DNA from: Candidatus Lambdaproteobacteria bacterium
GTDB taxonomy: Bacteria > SAR324 > NAC60-12
NCBI GenBank assembly: GCA_012964265.1
Contig: DTUH01000156.1
Location: 1-11,422, forward strand
Length of the DNA stretch: 11,422 bases
Reading direction: 5' to 3'
How positions within the stretch are numbered: position 1 is the first letter of the stretch; the number at the start of each line of letters is the position of its first letter. Under the pieces are notes generated by a model. That model made no database searches, was not told the origin of the DNA, and saw only the letters and a program-made list of their open reading frames with translations. Positions 1 through 6,231 of this stretch are shown piece after piece. The position numbers and the translations under genes are program-made.

Positions 1-200
1 TCTGACATTCCTAAAAATCTCGCAAGCCGTAGTCCGGTATCAACGCTGATCGAACGCTGACCTTTTAAGATTTTTCCGAGAGTAACTTGAGAGATTCCGG
101 TTTCTTTACAGACACGATAAGCAGAGAGTCCTATTTCTGCAAGATCACCTTTCAACAGCAGCCCGGGGTGGCGGAGTTCGAGACGCTTTGGTTTTGTCAT
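1..200 (-). CDS. higA: HigA-family antitoxin (XRE-type HTH), partial, cut by window edge
   Basis: This is the N-terminal part (about 66 codons) of a HigA antitoxin, the protein that neutralises HigB and binds the module's own operator. The translation begins MTKPKRLELRHPG and shows the family's HPG motif. It is followed by a helix-turn-helix with the usual features: SAYRVCKETGIS (first helices), QVTLGKILKGQRSIS (recognition helix), and DTGLRLARFLG. The C-terminal half lies outside the window. ATG at 200 is preferred because GAGGAG lies just upstream at 209-204, although the spacing of 3 nt is short. An in-frame ATG at 215 touches the higB stop directly (TAA then ATG) and would add five residues. 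Either way the gene is translationally coupled to higB, in the usual toxin-first order of hig modules. Confidence 0.85.
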   Translation of the reverse strand, partial: MTKPKRLELRHPGLLLKGDLAEIGLSAYRVCKETGISQVTLGKILKGQRSISVDTGLRLARFLGMS

Positions 201-215
201 TTGCTCCTCGTTCAT

Positions 216-494
216 TTAGTGATAATCAACCAATTCCAGATTTTGGACATGGCCGTTAAATTCAAAACACAGTCGCCATTGTTGGTTGACACGGACACTA
301 TATTGACCTTGCCGCACACCTTTGAGAGATTCAAAATGGTTAGACGGCGGAAAGAGAAAATCGTTTAGAACCGTTGCACGATTGAGTCTTCGCATTTTTT
401 CAAAAGCTCGTTGTTGGATTTCTGACGGCAATTTTTTAGAAAACTGACGGTTCCAAATTTTACGGGTTTCCTTGCAAGCAAACAATTCAATCAT
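216..494 (-). CDS. higB: HigB-type mRNA interferase toxin (RelE superfamily)
   Basis: Product of 92 residues, the typical HigB length. It is expected to cleave mRNA on the ribosome and to be held inactive by HigA. Family hallmarks are visible in order: a short N-terminal strand (MIELFACKET), a helical hairpin with KLPSEIQQRAFEKMRRL, PPSNHFESLKG around 49-59, the QYSVRVNQQWRLCFEF core at 64-79, and the C-terminal LVDYH. Basic and aromatic residues suited to RNA cleavage are present (K58, R68, R74, Y91, H92); assigning them is by family analogy. The reading frame extends upstream to a GTG at 530, but that start falls inside the operator-like repeat. ATG at 494 gives the family N terminus. higA follows immediately. 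Confidence 0.9.
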   Translation of the reverse strand: MIELFACKETRKIWNRQFSKKLPSEIQQRAFEKMRRLNRATVLNDFLFPPSNHFESLKGVRQGQYSVRVNQQWRLCFEFNGHVQNLELVDYH

Positions 495-525
495 GGTGAC
501 TTTCTTGTTGCTAAACTCACAATAC

Positions 526-568
526 AACACTAAACTTATTGTTTAGTGTTTGCAAGCATAAAACACTA
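526..568. promoter_or_regulatory. Three alternating AACACTA half-sites upstream of higBA (probable HigA operator)
   Basis: AACACTA occurs at 526-532, inverted as TAGTGTT at 544-550, and again direct at 562-568. Start-to-start distance is 18 bp both times, so the three half-sites form two inverted repeats with 11-bp spacers that share the middle site. The left pair extends to a perfect 10-bp inverted repeat (AACACTAAAC at 526-535, GTTTAGTGTT at 541-550). The block lies just upstream of the higB start, between it and the yoeB stop. A weak promoter on the minus strand (TTGCAA at 555-550, TAGTGT at 532-527, spacer 17) would be covered by it. HigA-type antitoxins commonly repress their own operon by binding such palindromes. 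Binding here is inferred. Confidence 0.6.
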
Positions 569-577
569 GTTTTGAGA

Positions 578-832
578 TCAATAGTGATACCGGAGACTGG
601 CGATTAGTAAATCGTCATTTGTAACTTTGTAAACAAAGCGCTGTTCCTGGTCGATGCGTCTGGACCAGTATCCGGATAACTGATGTTTGAGAGGTTCAGG
701 TTTACCCAATCCTTCATACGGAGTTCGTTGAACGTCCTGAATGAGACGGTTAATACGTTTCAAATTTTTTTTGTCGGTTTGCTGCCGGTGTAAATAATCA
801 GCCCAAGCTTGTTTTGAAAAAATGAGGTTCAT
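578..832 (-). CDS. yoeB: YoeB-family mRNA interferase toxin
   Basis: Product of 84 residues, the same length as Escherichia coli YoeB and similar along its whole length (MNLIFSKQAWADYL, RTPYEGLGKPEPLKH, LSGYWSRRID, RFVYKV, LRYHY at the end). YoeB binds the ribosome and cleaves mRNA at the A site. The residues considered catalytic in the E. coli protein are all present at the same positions: E46, R65, H83, with the terminal Y84. Nothing suggests an inactive toxin. Its ATG overlaps the yefM stop in the four-base ATGA arrangement (829-832), so toxin translation is coupled to antitoxin translation. Confidence 0.96.
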   Translation of the reverse strand: MNLIFSKQAWADYLHRQQTDKKNLKRINRLIQDVQRTPYEGLGKPEPLKHQLSGYWSRRIDQEQRFVYKVTNDDLLIASLRYHY

Positions 833-1080
833 TCCAACAGCTCTTTATTGATTCCGCCACCAGATTCAAGTTCCGCAACAGAGTCAACTAAAAGTACTGC
901 ATTTTTTGGGCTTCTGAGCAAGTAAGCTGTTTCATCCATTGCTTGATAATCCTCCAATGAAACCATAACTACCGCAGGTTTGTTTCTGCGGGTAATGGTG
1001 ATCGGGGTGTGATCATCACAAACCTGTTCCATTGTTTTGGCTAAGGTTGCTCGGGCTTTTGTGTAGGGAATAACGTCCAT
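829..1080 (-). CDS. yefM: YefM-family antitoxin (Phd/YefM fold)
   Basis: Product of 83 residues, matching E. coli YefM in length. The N-terminal half (MDVIPYTKARATLAKTMEQV) is the DNA-binding and dimerisation part; R10 corresponds to the arginine linked to operator binding in E. coli. The segment HTPITITRRNKPAVVMVSLEDYQAM is the Phd/YefM signature, and ETAYLLRSP (50-58) is a strongly conserved stretch leading into the toxin-binding tail. The frame extends upstream to 1164 in a longer open frame, but the extra residues are not family-like. ATG at 1080 has a good GGAG ribosome-binding site six bases ahead. It represses its own promoter together with YoeB, as judged from the TGTACA sites upstream. 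Confidence 0.95.
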   Translation of the reverse strand: MDVIPYTKARATLAKTMEQVCDDHTPITITRRNKPAVVMVSLEDYQAMDETAYLLRSPKNAVLLVDSVAELESGGGINKELLE

Positions 1081-1105
1081 AATTCGCTCCAGAGATAAAT
1101 TAACA

Positions 1106-1142
1106 TGTACGGTTAATTGTACATAAAAAAATATGATGTCAA
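1106..1142 (-). promoter_or_regulatory. yefM-yoeB promoter and TGTACA operator pair
   Basis: On the minus strand a perfect -35 box TTGACA (1142-1137) is followed after 15 bp by TACAAT (1121-1116), which differs from the -10 consensus at one base; the spacing is shorter than ideal. A perfect palindrome TGTACA at 1118-1123 overlaps the -10 box. A one-mismatch copy, TGTACG, lies at 1106-1111, centre to centre 12 bp away. The E. coli yefM-yoeB operator also consists of two adjacent repeats with TGTACA cores, so this is very likely the YefM-YoeB binding site. Confidence 0.75.
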
Positions 1143-1155
1143 TAAGAATTATTGA

Positions 1156-1183
1156 TTGATACAAAGGATGTATAGGTTAAAAT
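1156..1183 (+). promoter_or_regulatory. Putative sigma70-type promoter for rluD and the amidase gene
   Basis: TTGATA at 1156-1161 and TAAAAT at 1178-1183, spacer 16 bp, each one base away from consensus. Transcription would begin near 1190 and leave a leader of about 78 nt. It lies back to back with the yefM promoter in the divergent region 1081-1267. Confidence 0.5.
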
Positions 1184-1208
1184 AGAGGTGCTCTGTGAAA
1201 CAGAATTT

Positions 1209-1235
1209 ACAGGATAAATATTTGTAAAATCCTGT
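1209..1235 (+). repeat. Inverted repeat in the rluD leader
   Basis: ACAGGAT (1209-1215) and ATCCTGT (1229-1235) pair perfectly over 7 bp with a 13-nt loop. It would form a modest hairpin in the untranslated leader 33 nt ahead of the rluD start. It could be an operator, an RNA structure or chance. No T-run follows, so it is not a terminator. Confidence 0.35.
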
Positions 1236-1267
1236 GCAACCATGTAAATGAAAAACGATCAATAAAA

Positions 1268-2248
1268 ATGAACCTGCAGCATTGTGTAAAAGAATCTGAG
1301 TCCGGAATGCGGCTGGATCAGTTGTTGTCAACATTAGATGAGATCATTTCCCGAGCCCAGGCACAGCGCCTGTTGAAATCCGGAAATGTTTTAGTTAACG
1401 GAAAACCGGAATTGTCGCCATCGCGGAAAGTACGTGCAGGCCAGCAAATTTCTGTTACGATACAGCAACCGGAATCAACGCACGTTTTTCCGGAAAAGGG
1501 TGAGCTCGATATTTTATTTGAGGAGTCATATTTAGTCGTAATCAACAAAGCAGCAGGAGTTGTCGTTCATCCATCTGCCGGTCATGCTTCAGGAACTTTG
1601 GTTAATTATTTGCTGCATCATTGTCAGGATCTTTCCGGAATCGGCGGGGTGTTGCGTCCGGGAATCGTTCACCGGATTGACAAGGACACTTCCGGAGTTT
1701 TGCTGGTTGCAAAAACAGATGAGGCTCACCAGCATATGTCAAAACAGTTTAAGCAGCATTCAGTAAAACGGCAGTATCAAGCCCTGGTTTGGGGTGTTCC
1801 GGAAATGAAACATGGAGTAGTCAATGCAGCCCTGGGACGCCATCCGGTGCGGCGTAAAGATATTTCGATTGTAGAAAATGATGATTCAGAAGAAAATGAT
1901 AATAAAAAGGGGAAATCTGCGGTAACGCATTGGCGTGTTTTGCAGAGCTTCGAATTTGCGGCCCTGCTGGCCTGTCGACTTGAAACAGGGCGAACCCATC
2001 AAATTCGTGTACACCTGACTTCAATTGGACATCCGTTGATTGGTGATCCGCAATATGGGAAATCGCCTCTAAAAAGGCTTTCGGGAATTTCAGCCGAATT
2101 AAGCAAAACCATTACTAATTTTCGCCGTCAAGCCCTGCATGCGGAATTGCTGGGTTTTGAGCATCCGATTTCTGGAGAGTGGCTGGAATTCAAGGCACCC
2201 TTTCCGGATGATTATAATATTTTACTGAAAGCAATTCAGCATGATTAG
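1268..2248 (+). CDS. rluD: RluA/RluD-family 23S rRNA pseudouridine synthase
   Basis: Cytoplasmic enzyme of 326 residues that converts specific uridines in large-subunit rRNA to pseudouridine. An N-terminal S4 RNA-binding domain is visible at about 15-62 (RLDQLLSTL through VLVNGK to AGQQISV). The catalytic domain follows, with NKAAGVVVHPSAGH (93-106), the signature HRIDKDTSG (135-143) containing the catalytic aspartate D138, and GRTHQIRVHL (241-250) with GHPLIGDPQYG after it. Length and S4 domain fit RluD better than the shorter RluA or RluC-like forms, but the target sites cannot be read from sequence. An acidic, lysine-rich linker at 203-217 is unusual. ATG at 1268 is chosen because it leaves the normal short lead before RLDQ; no clear ribosome-binding site precedes it. 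It overlaps the next gene by 8 bp. Confidence 0.93.
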   Translation: MNLQHCVKESESGMRLDQLLSTLDEIISRAQAQRLLKSGNVLVNGKPELSPSRKVRAGQQISVTIQQPESTHVFPEKGELDILFEESYLVVINKAAGVVVHPSAGHASGTLVNYLLHHCQDLSGIGGVLRPGIVHRIDKDTSGVLLVAKTDEAHQHMSKQFKQHSVKRQYQALVWGVPEMKHGVVNAALGRHPVRRKDISIVENDDSEENDNKKGKSAVTHWRVLQSFEFAALLACRLETGRTHQIRVHLTSIGHPLIGDPQYGKSPLKRLSGISAELSKTITNFRRQALHAELLGFEHPISGEWLEFKAPFPDDYNILLKAIQHD

Positions 2249-3071
2249 TTCGAAAAGACAGATCAATATCGCATGTCTTCAAACCCGTCCAAGACCGGAT
2301 TTTAAATCCGCTCTTAATGAAGCAATAACACTTGCAGAAGAGGCAGTAGCAGCCGGAGCGGATTTTCTTACTCTACCGGAATACTGCGGCGGGTTGAAAA
2401 CAGAGGGTTCCGCATTTGCTCCGCCATTTGAAGTAGAGGAATCTCATCCGGTTTTAAAAGGTCTCAGGGATTTTGCAAAAAACAGGAAGAAATATCTGTT
2501 GATAGGTTCAATTGCTATAAAAGGTCCCGCGGAAAAGATATTGAATCGCAGTTATATTATTGATGACTTTGGTAACATCATCAGCCGCTACGACAAAATT
2601 CATCTGTTTGACATCAAACTGTCGGAAAAGGAATCATATTGTGAAAGCGCAACCGTTCATGGCGGGCAGACAGCCGTAATTTGCCAAACGCCTTTAGGAT
2701 GCTTCGGACAGACAATCTGCTATGATTTACGTTTCCCACATCTTTATCGGGATTTATCACAATCAGGCGCAGAGATATTGTTTGTTCCGGCAGTATTTAC
2801 AAAAAAAACAGGTGAGGCTCACTGGCATGTACTCAACAGGGCACGTGCAATTGAAAATAGCGCTTTTGTGGTTGCACCATGTGCTGTCGGCAAGGTTGAA
2901 GGCGGCGGAGAAAGCTATGGTCATTCATTGATCATAAATCCCTGGGGTGAAATACTTGCTGACGGGGGAGCAGACTCGGGTTTTATCAATGTAAATATTA
3001 ATCTGGAAGAGGTTGATTCTGCACGGTCTCGAATTCCAAGCCTGAGTCATGACAAGTCATTTGAGTTTTAG
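2241..3071 (+). CDS. Nitrilase-superfamily carbon-nitrogen hydrolase (Nit1/omega-amidase-like)
   Basis: Cytoplasmic amidase of 276 residues with the complete nitrilase-fold active site: E47 (LTLPEYCGG), K119 (YDKIHLFD), a second glutamate E135 (CES) and the nucleophile C160 (QTICYDLRFP). The spacing of these motifs and the segment AHWHVLNRARAIEN (193-206) resemble the Nit1 branch, whose members hydrolyse deaminated glutathione, and also the omega-amidases. In most Nit1 proteins the motif reads HWEVL; here it is HWHVL, so the exact substrate is uncertain. This would be a metabolite-repair function. Its ATG overlaps the end of rluD (ATGATTAG, 2241-2248), so the two are co-transcribed and coupled. 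No separate ribosome-binding site is evident. Confidence 0.88.
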   Translation: MISSKRQINIACLQTRPRPDFKSALNEAITLAEEAVAAGADFLTLPEYCGGLKTEGSAFAPPFEVEESHPVLKGLRDFAKNRKKYLLIGSIAIKGPAEKILNRSYIIDDFGNIISRYDKIHLFDIKLSEKESYCESATVHGGQTAVICQTPLGCFGQTICYDLRFPHLYRDLSQSGAEILFVPAVFTKKTGEAHWHVLNRARAIENSAFVVAPCAVGKVEGGGESYGHSLIINPWGEILADGGADSGFINVNINLEEVDSARSRIPSLSHDKSFEF

Positions 3072-3113
3072 ATTGGGTATAGATTACAACAACCTTTACC
3101 ACAAAAATAACCT

Positions 3114-5156
3114 CTAACTTAACTTAATCTGTCCTATAATATCCTGCAGGCTGGTATCATCTTCAACCTCAAAACTCTGTGCGTATTTTGTTTCAATCTG
3201 GTCAATAAATTCTACAATCACAACCGAATCCGCACCGCAGTCCAAAATCGGCTGATTCAAATCTGGTTCCAAAGAAACAACTTTTTTAAAGAGTGCAACT
3301 ATCTCATTTTTCAGAGAAGGTTTTATTTCTTCAGTTCCTGAATCATCCTCATCCTGTGAACTGAAGATCCGCTCTATAAGTCCGTCAAAATGCTCCTCTG
3401 CAAAAGTTTGACGGTTACGCAGATGCTTGATTTTCCCACTGGATGTTTTGGCAATAGTACCCGGTTCCAGGTACAGTCGTTCACTTGGTGTGATCTGAAA
3501 ATGTTTCCCCACGATTTCAATGATTTGCTGATCAATGGCAGCCAAAACGTATTTGCGGAAAACGTCCATATCTTTAATTAAATCCGCACGAACTTCAACT
3601 GCAACCGCCAAATGCTCCGACTCGTTTTCTGCTCCGGAAGCATAAGCCATCAGGCATCCAGGCCGTAATTCCTCTACTCGTGAAAGAACCAATTCGATGT
3701 CATGCGGATAATAATTTCGTCCGCGGATGATGATGATATCTTTGATTCTGCCGGCAAAATAAAGCTCACCTTTCCAGAGCAATGCTGTGTCGCCGGTTGC
3801 CAGAAATGGTTGTTCTTTGCCTTTAATTTTTTGCAAAAAGATTTCTTCGGTAGCCTGTTTGTTTTCGTAATATCCCTGGGCAACCGAGGGACCGCTGACC
3901 ATCAGTTCTCCTATTTCTCCTTCCGGAAGCGCTTGATTTTCAGCGCCTTTGATCACAATTTCATGACCGTCCATTTGCGAACCTAGATTTACCAGCATTT
4001 TTTTGTCAGCTTCCGCTGCATCATCGTCCAATATTTTAACTCGTCCTTCAGTTTCCAAAACATGCCGATCCACGCAAAGTCCATGGAGTCCGGTTTTGCT
4101 GCCCGAAAACATAATCACAATTTCAGCCATTCCAAATCCGGGACGAATAACATCCGGCTTTAATCCGCATGCGGCAAAACGCTCATTAAATTTTTTGGTA
4201 GGTAAATAATGAACCGGTTCAGAGCCGTCTGTTACCGAAACCATGCAGGATAAATCGAGTTGATTCAGGTCTTCATCCGAGATTTTTTTCAGGCATAAAT
4301 CCAGCGCAAACGGTGGAACATAACTGTGCGCACATTTGAATTTTGACATTGCGGCGAGCCAGCGCAGAGGTTTGCGGATAAAATGGGCCGGTGTCATCAA
4401 TACCACGAAACCTCCGGAATAAAGTGCGCCCATCATTCCGGCGGCTAAACCGAAATCATGAAAGAGCGGCAGCCAGACTACAGTTCCGTTTTTCTCTTCA
4501 AGCTGCATGAATTTTCGGGCTTCTTCCAAATTTGCCATCAAATTATTGTGCCCGATCATGATCCCTTTCGGCGTTCCGGTACTTCCGGAAGTGAATTGCA
4601 GGTAAGCAGTATCGCCAGCATTAATTTCAGGTGGAGAGTATTCTTGATCCGTTTCTGCCAGGATTTCTTCTGCAGACGAAATTGCAAGTTCGGCGAAAAT
4701 CTTTTGCAGTTCCGGAGGCAACTGGTTTCGTAAAAAATCAACCATCGTAGTTGTTGCAATCAGCAAACTTGGTTTGCTGACTTTCAAAGTCGGTAAAAAC
4801 ATTTCCAAGTAGGCTTCCATGTTTTGCGGTCCGGCCGGTTCTGACAATGGAACCGCAAGAATTCTGGCATAGAGACAACCGTAAAAAATATTAACGAACT
4901 CCATACTGTTTGGCAGAATAATCAGCACACGCTCACCTTGTTTAATTCCTCGTTTTTGCAGGGCCGCAGCTACTTGACAAGCTGCCTGATCATTTTCCTG
5001 ATAAGTCATGGAACCGGAAGTTCCGCTGCCGACAGCCAGATTCTCTCCATCTTCCAGGAAAATAACACATTCCCTGTCTGGATGCTCCACTGCCCTTTGC
5101 CGGGCAACTTCCACGATATGTTTAAAATTATTTGGTTCCATATTATTTGGTTGCAT
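3114..5156 (-). CDS. Fatty-acyl-AMP ligase (FAAL) fused to a C-terminal acyl carrier protein domain
   Basis: Product of 680 residues. Residues 1 to about 590 form an ANL-family adenylating enzyme. It has the phosphate-binding loop FTSGSTGTPKG (188-198), WLPLFHDFGL (228-237) typical of FAALs, GFGMAE (340-345), GDTALLWKGELYFAGRIKD (455-473), IIIRGRNYYPHDIE (475-488), and the C-terminal lysine K575 in TSSGKIKH. FAALs activate fatty acids as acyl-AMP and pass them to a carrier protein rather than to CoA. Residues about 612-680 are a carrier domain with the attachment serine S644 in GADSVVIVEF, so the enzyme carries its own acyl acceptor. An acidic linker (601-610) joins the domains. No polyketide or peptide synthase is in the window. 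ATG at 5156 is used; M6 is an alternative. Neither has a clear ribosome-binding site. Confidence 0.9.
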   Translation of the reverse strand: MQPNNMEPNNFKHIVEVARQRAVEHPDRECVIFLEDGENLAVGSGTSGSMTYQENDQAACQVAAALQKRGIKQGERVLIILPNSMEFVNIFYGCLYARILAVPLSEPAGPQNMEAYLEMFLPTLKVSKPSLLIATTTMVDFLRNQLPPELQKIFAELAISSAEEILAETDQEYSPPEINAGDTAYLQFTSGSTGTPKGIMIGHNNLMANLEEARKFMQLEEKNGTVVWLPLFHDFGLAAGMMGALYSGGFVVLMTPAHFIRKPLRWLAAMSKFKCAHSYVPPFALDLCLKKISDEDLNQLDLSCMVSVTDGSEPVHYLPTKKFNERFAACGLKPDVIRPGFGMAEIVIMFSGSKTGLHGLCVDRHVLETEGRVKILDDDAAEADKKMLVNLGSQMDGHEIVIKGAENQALPEGEIGELMVSGPSVAQGYYENKQATEEIFLQKIKGKEQPFLATGDTALLWKGELYFAGRIKDIIIIRGRNYYPHDIELVLSRVEELRPGCLMAYASGAENESEHLAVAVEVRADLIKDMDVFRKYVLAAIDQQIIEIVGKHFQITPSERLYLEPGTIAKTSSGKIKHLRNRQTFAEEHFDGLIERIFSSQDEDDSGTEEIKPSLKNEIVALFKKVVSLEPDLNQPILDCGADSVVIVEFIDQIETKYAQSFEVEDDTSLQDIIGQIKLS

Positions 5157-5217
5157 TGTTAAATTGACGAATTCTGTTTAAACACTACTATTTATCTTTG
5201 ACGCACAGTCTATCACA

Positions 5218-5234
5218 TTAAGGTACGTCCTTAA
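5218..5234. repeat. Short inverted repeat ahead of the FAAL gene
   Basis: TTAAGG (5218-5223) and CCTTAA (5229-5234) with a 5-nt spacer lie in the 121-bp gap between the hydrolase stop and the FAAL start. No T-run follows on either strand, so a terminator is unlikely. It could be a binding site controlling the FAAL gene, or chance. The rest of this gap is very AT-rich, with two copies of AAAAATATTTT-like sequence (5236-5248 and 5265-5275). Confidence 0.3.
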
Positions 5235-5277
5235 GAAAAAATATTTTTCATGAAAGAGCAAAGCAAAAATATTTTAA

Positions 5278-6087
5278 CTAAACCAGCAAATTTTGCATAA
5301 ATTTCAATGAAATATCAGCGACGTCTTCAAATTCACAATCGAGAATGACAACATGTTTTGATTCCTCCATCCAATGAGATTCACGGACAGCAGATTGAAC
5401 ATTTTTGAGAATAATGTCTCCACTTTTCAAATCGACAGTTTCATCCAAATTTGCCTGTATTATCAAAAGCGGCTGATATATTCGAGACAGACGCTGTTTA
5501 GTTTCCCATTGTAATTTCAGCAGTTGTACTCCTGCTTTTAAGGGATTGACTTTGTAACCCTGCCATGGCATAGAATCCCTATCATCTTCAGTATTTTTTT
5601 GTATAGAGAATACAAAAGGTGAAATCAGGAACAACAAAAGTGTACGCAGCAATGATGAGGCCAGTCGAATGGCTGGAGCATAAAGCAAAATTCCTTTTAT
5701 TTCCGGATGTTCACTCGCCAGATGCAAAGCAAGTAGTCCTCCGGCAGATTCTCCACCAACAAAAATTCGTGTGCATTTTTTCTTCAATTCAATGCAGACT
5801 TTTTCGCACTCAGCGATCCATTCTTTCCGGTGTGTCTGATTTAGATTTTCAGGTGATGTCCCATGCCCTGGAAGCAGAACACCTGAAACTGTGAAGCCTG
5901 CTTTATGAAATCTTTTTGCCAATGGCCGAACCTCTGCAGTGGTTGCGGTTAATCCGTGCAACAAAAGAACACCGATGTCTCCTCCCTCCCAAAAAAATGA
6001 ACCTCCTTTCAACTCCGGATTAACCAGAGTAGTGTCCCCGATACCTGGTGATTTTAAGGATTCAGGATTCAAATTTTTCTCACTCAT
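5278..6087 (-). CDS. Alpha/beta hydrolase, carboxylesterase/monoacylglycerol-lipase-like
   Basis: Product of 269 residues from ATG at 6087. It has an oxyanion-loop motif LLHGLT (42-47), a nucleophile elbow GGESAGG with catalytic S114, aspartate D215 in ANLDETVD, and histidine H245 in SKHVVILD, so the catalytic triad is complete. The segments EVRPLAKRFHKAGFTV and LLPGHGTSPENL resemble the Est30-type carboxylesterases, which act on short to medium acyl esters. No signal peptide is seen. A hydrophobic stretch in the lid region (about 147-161, RTLLLFLISPFVFSI) may contact lipid substrates. An upstream TTG at 6156 would extend it, but it is not family-like and lies upstream of a plausible -10 box. 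It precedes the FAAL gene on the same strand, 121 bp away, so a joint role in acyl metabolism is possible but not shown. Confidence 0.85.
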   Translation of the reverse strand: MSEKNLNPESLKSPGIGDTTLVNPELKGGSFFWEGGDIGVLLLHGLTATTAEVRPLAKRFHKAGFTVSGVLLPGHGTSPENLNQTHRKEWIAECEKVCIELKKKCTRIFVGGESAGGLLALHLASEHPEIKGILLYAPAIRLASSLLRTLLLFLISPFVFSIQKNTEDDRDSMPWQGYKVNPLKAGVQLLKLQWETKQRLSRIYQPLLIIQANLDETVDLKSGDIILKNVQSAVRESHWMEESKHVVILDCEFEDVADISLKFMQNLLV

Positions 6088-6126
6088 TTTTTGTTTTATG
6101 ACTTCCACTATTACAAAAACAGACAG

Positions 6127-6156
6127 TATATAGTTATGTGTTTTGTCTTGATACAA
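6127..6156 (-). promoter_or_regulatory. Weak promoter candidate for the alpha/beta hydrolase
   Basis: On the minus strand, TTGTAT (6156-6151) and TATATA (6132-6127) with an 18-bp spacer, moderate matches only. It would start transcription near 6120, about 33 nt before ATG at 6087. It overlaps the promoter of the divergent ABC operon. Confidence 0.3.
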
Positions 6157-6176
6157 ATATCAGAAAGATATAGAAT
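6148..6176 (+). promoter_or_regulatory. Putative sigma70-type promoter of the ABC operon
   Basis: TTGATA (6148-6153), a 17-bp spacer and TAGAAT (6171-6176); each box differs from consensus at one position. Transcription would start near 6183, leaving a leader of about 49 nt before the ATPase gene. The same TTGATA box is seen in the candidate rluD promoter. Confidence 0.55.
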
Positions 6177-6231
6177 TCTGTCTTTAATTTACAACTTCTA
6201 AGCAGATATTAATTTAAGTACAGTATTTTTT

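Noticed and set aside
87..368. Plus-strand open frame opposite higA and higB
   Set aside because: It lies antisense to two well-supported genes and has no recognisable protein features.
526..573. The inverted repeats between yoeB and higB as an integron attC site or a terminator
   Set aside because: The core sequences do not match the attC consensus, the stem is AT-rich, and no T-run follows. Position and half-site regularity fit an operator better.
3072..3113. Bidirectional terminator between the convergent amidase and FAAL genes
   Set aside because: No GC-rich hairpin with a T-run was found on either strand in these 42 bases.
5278..6156. Longer version of the hydrolase starting at TTG 6156
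   Set aside because: The extra 23 residues are not like the family, the start codon is TTG without a ribosome-binding site, and a plausible -10 box lies inside the extension.
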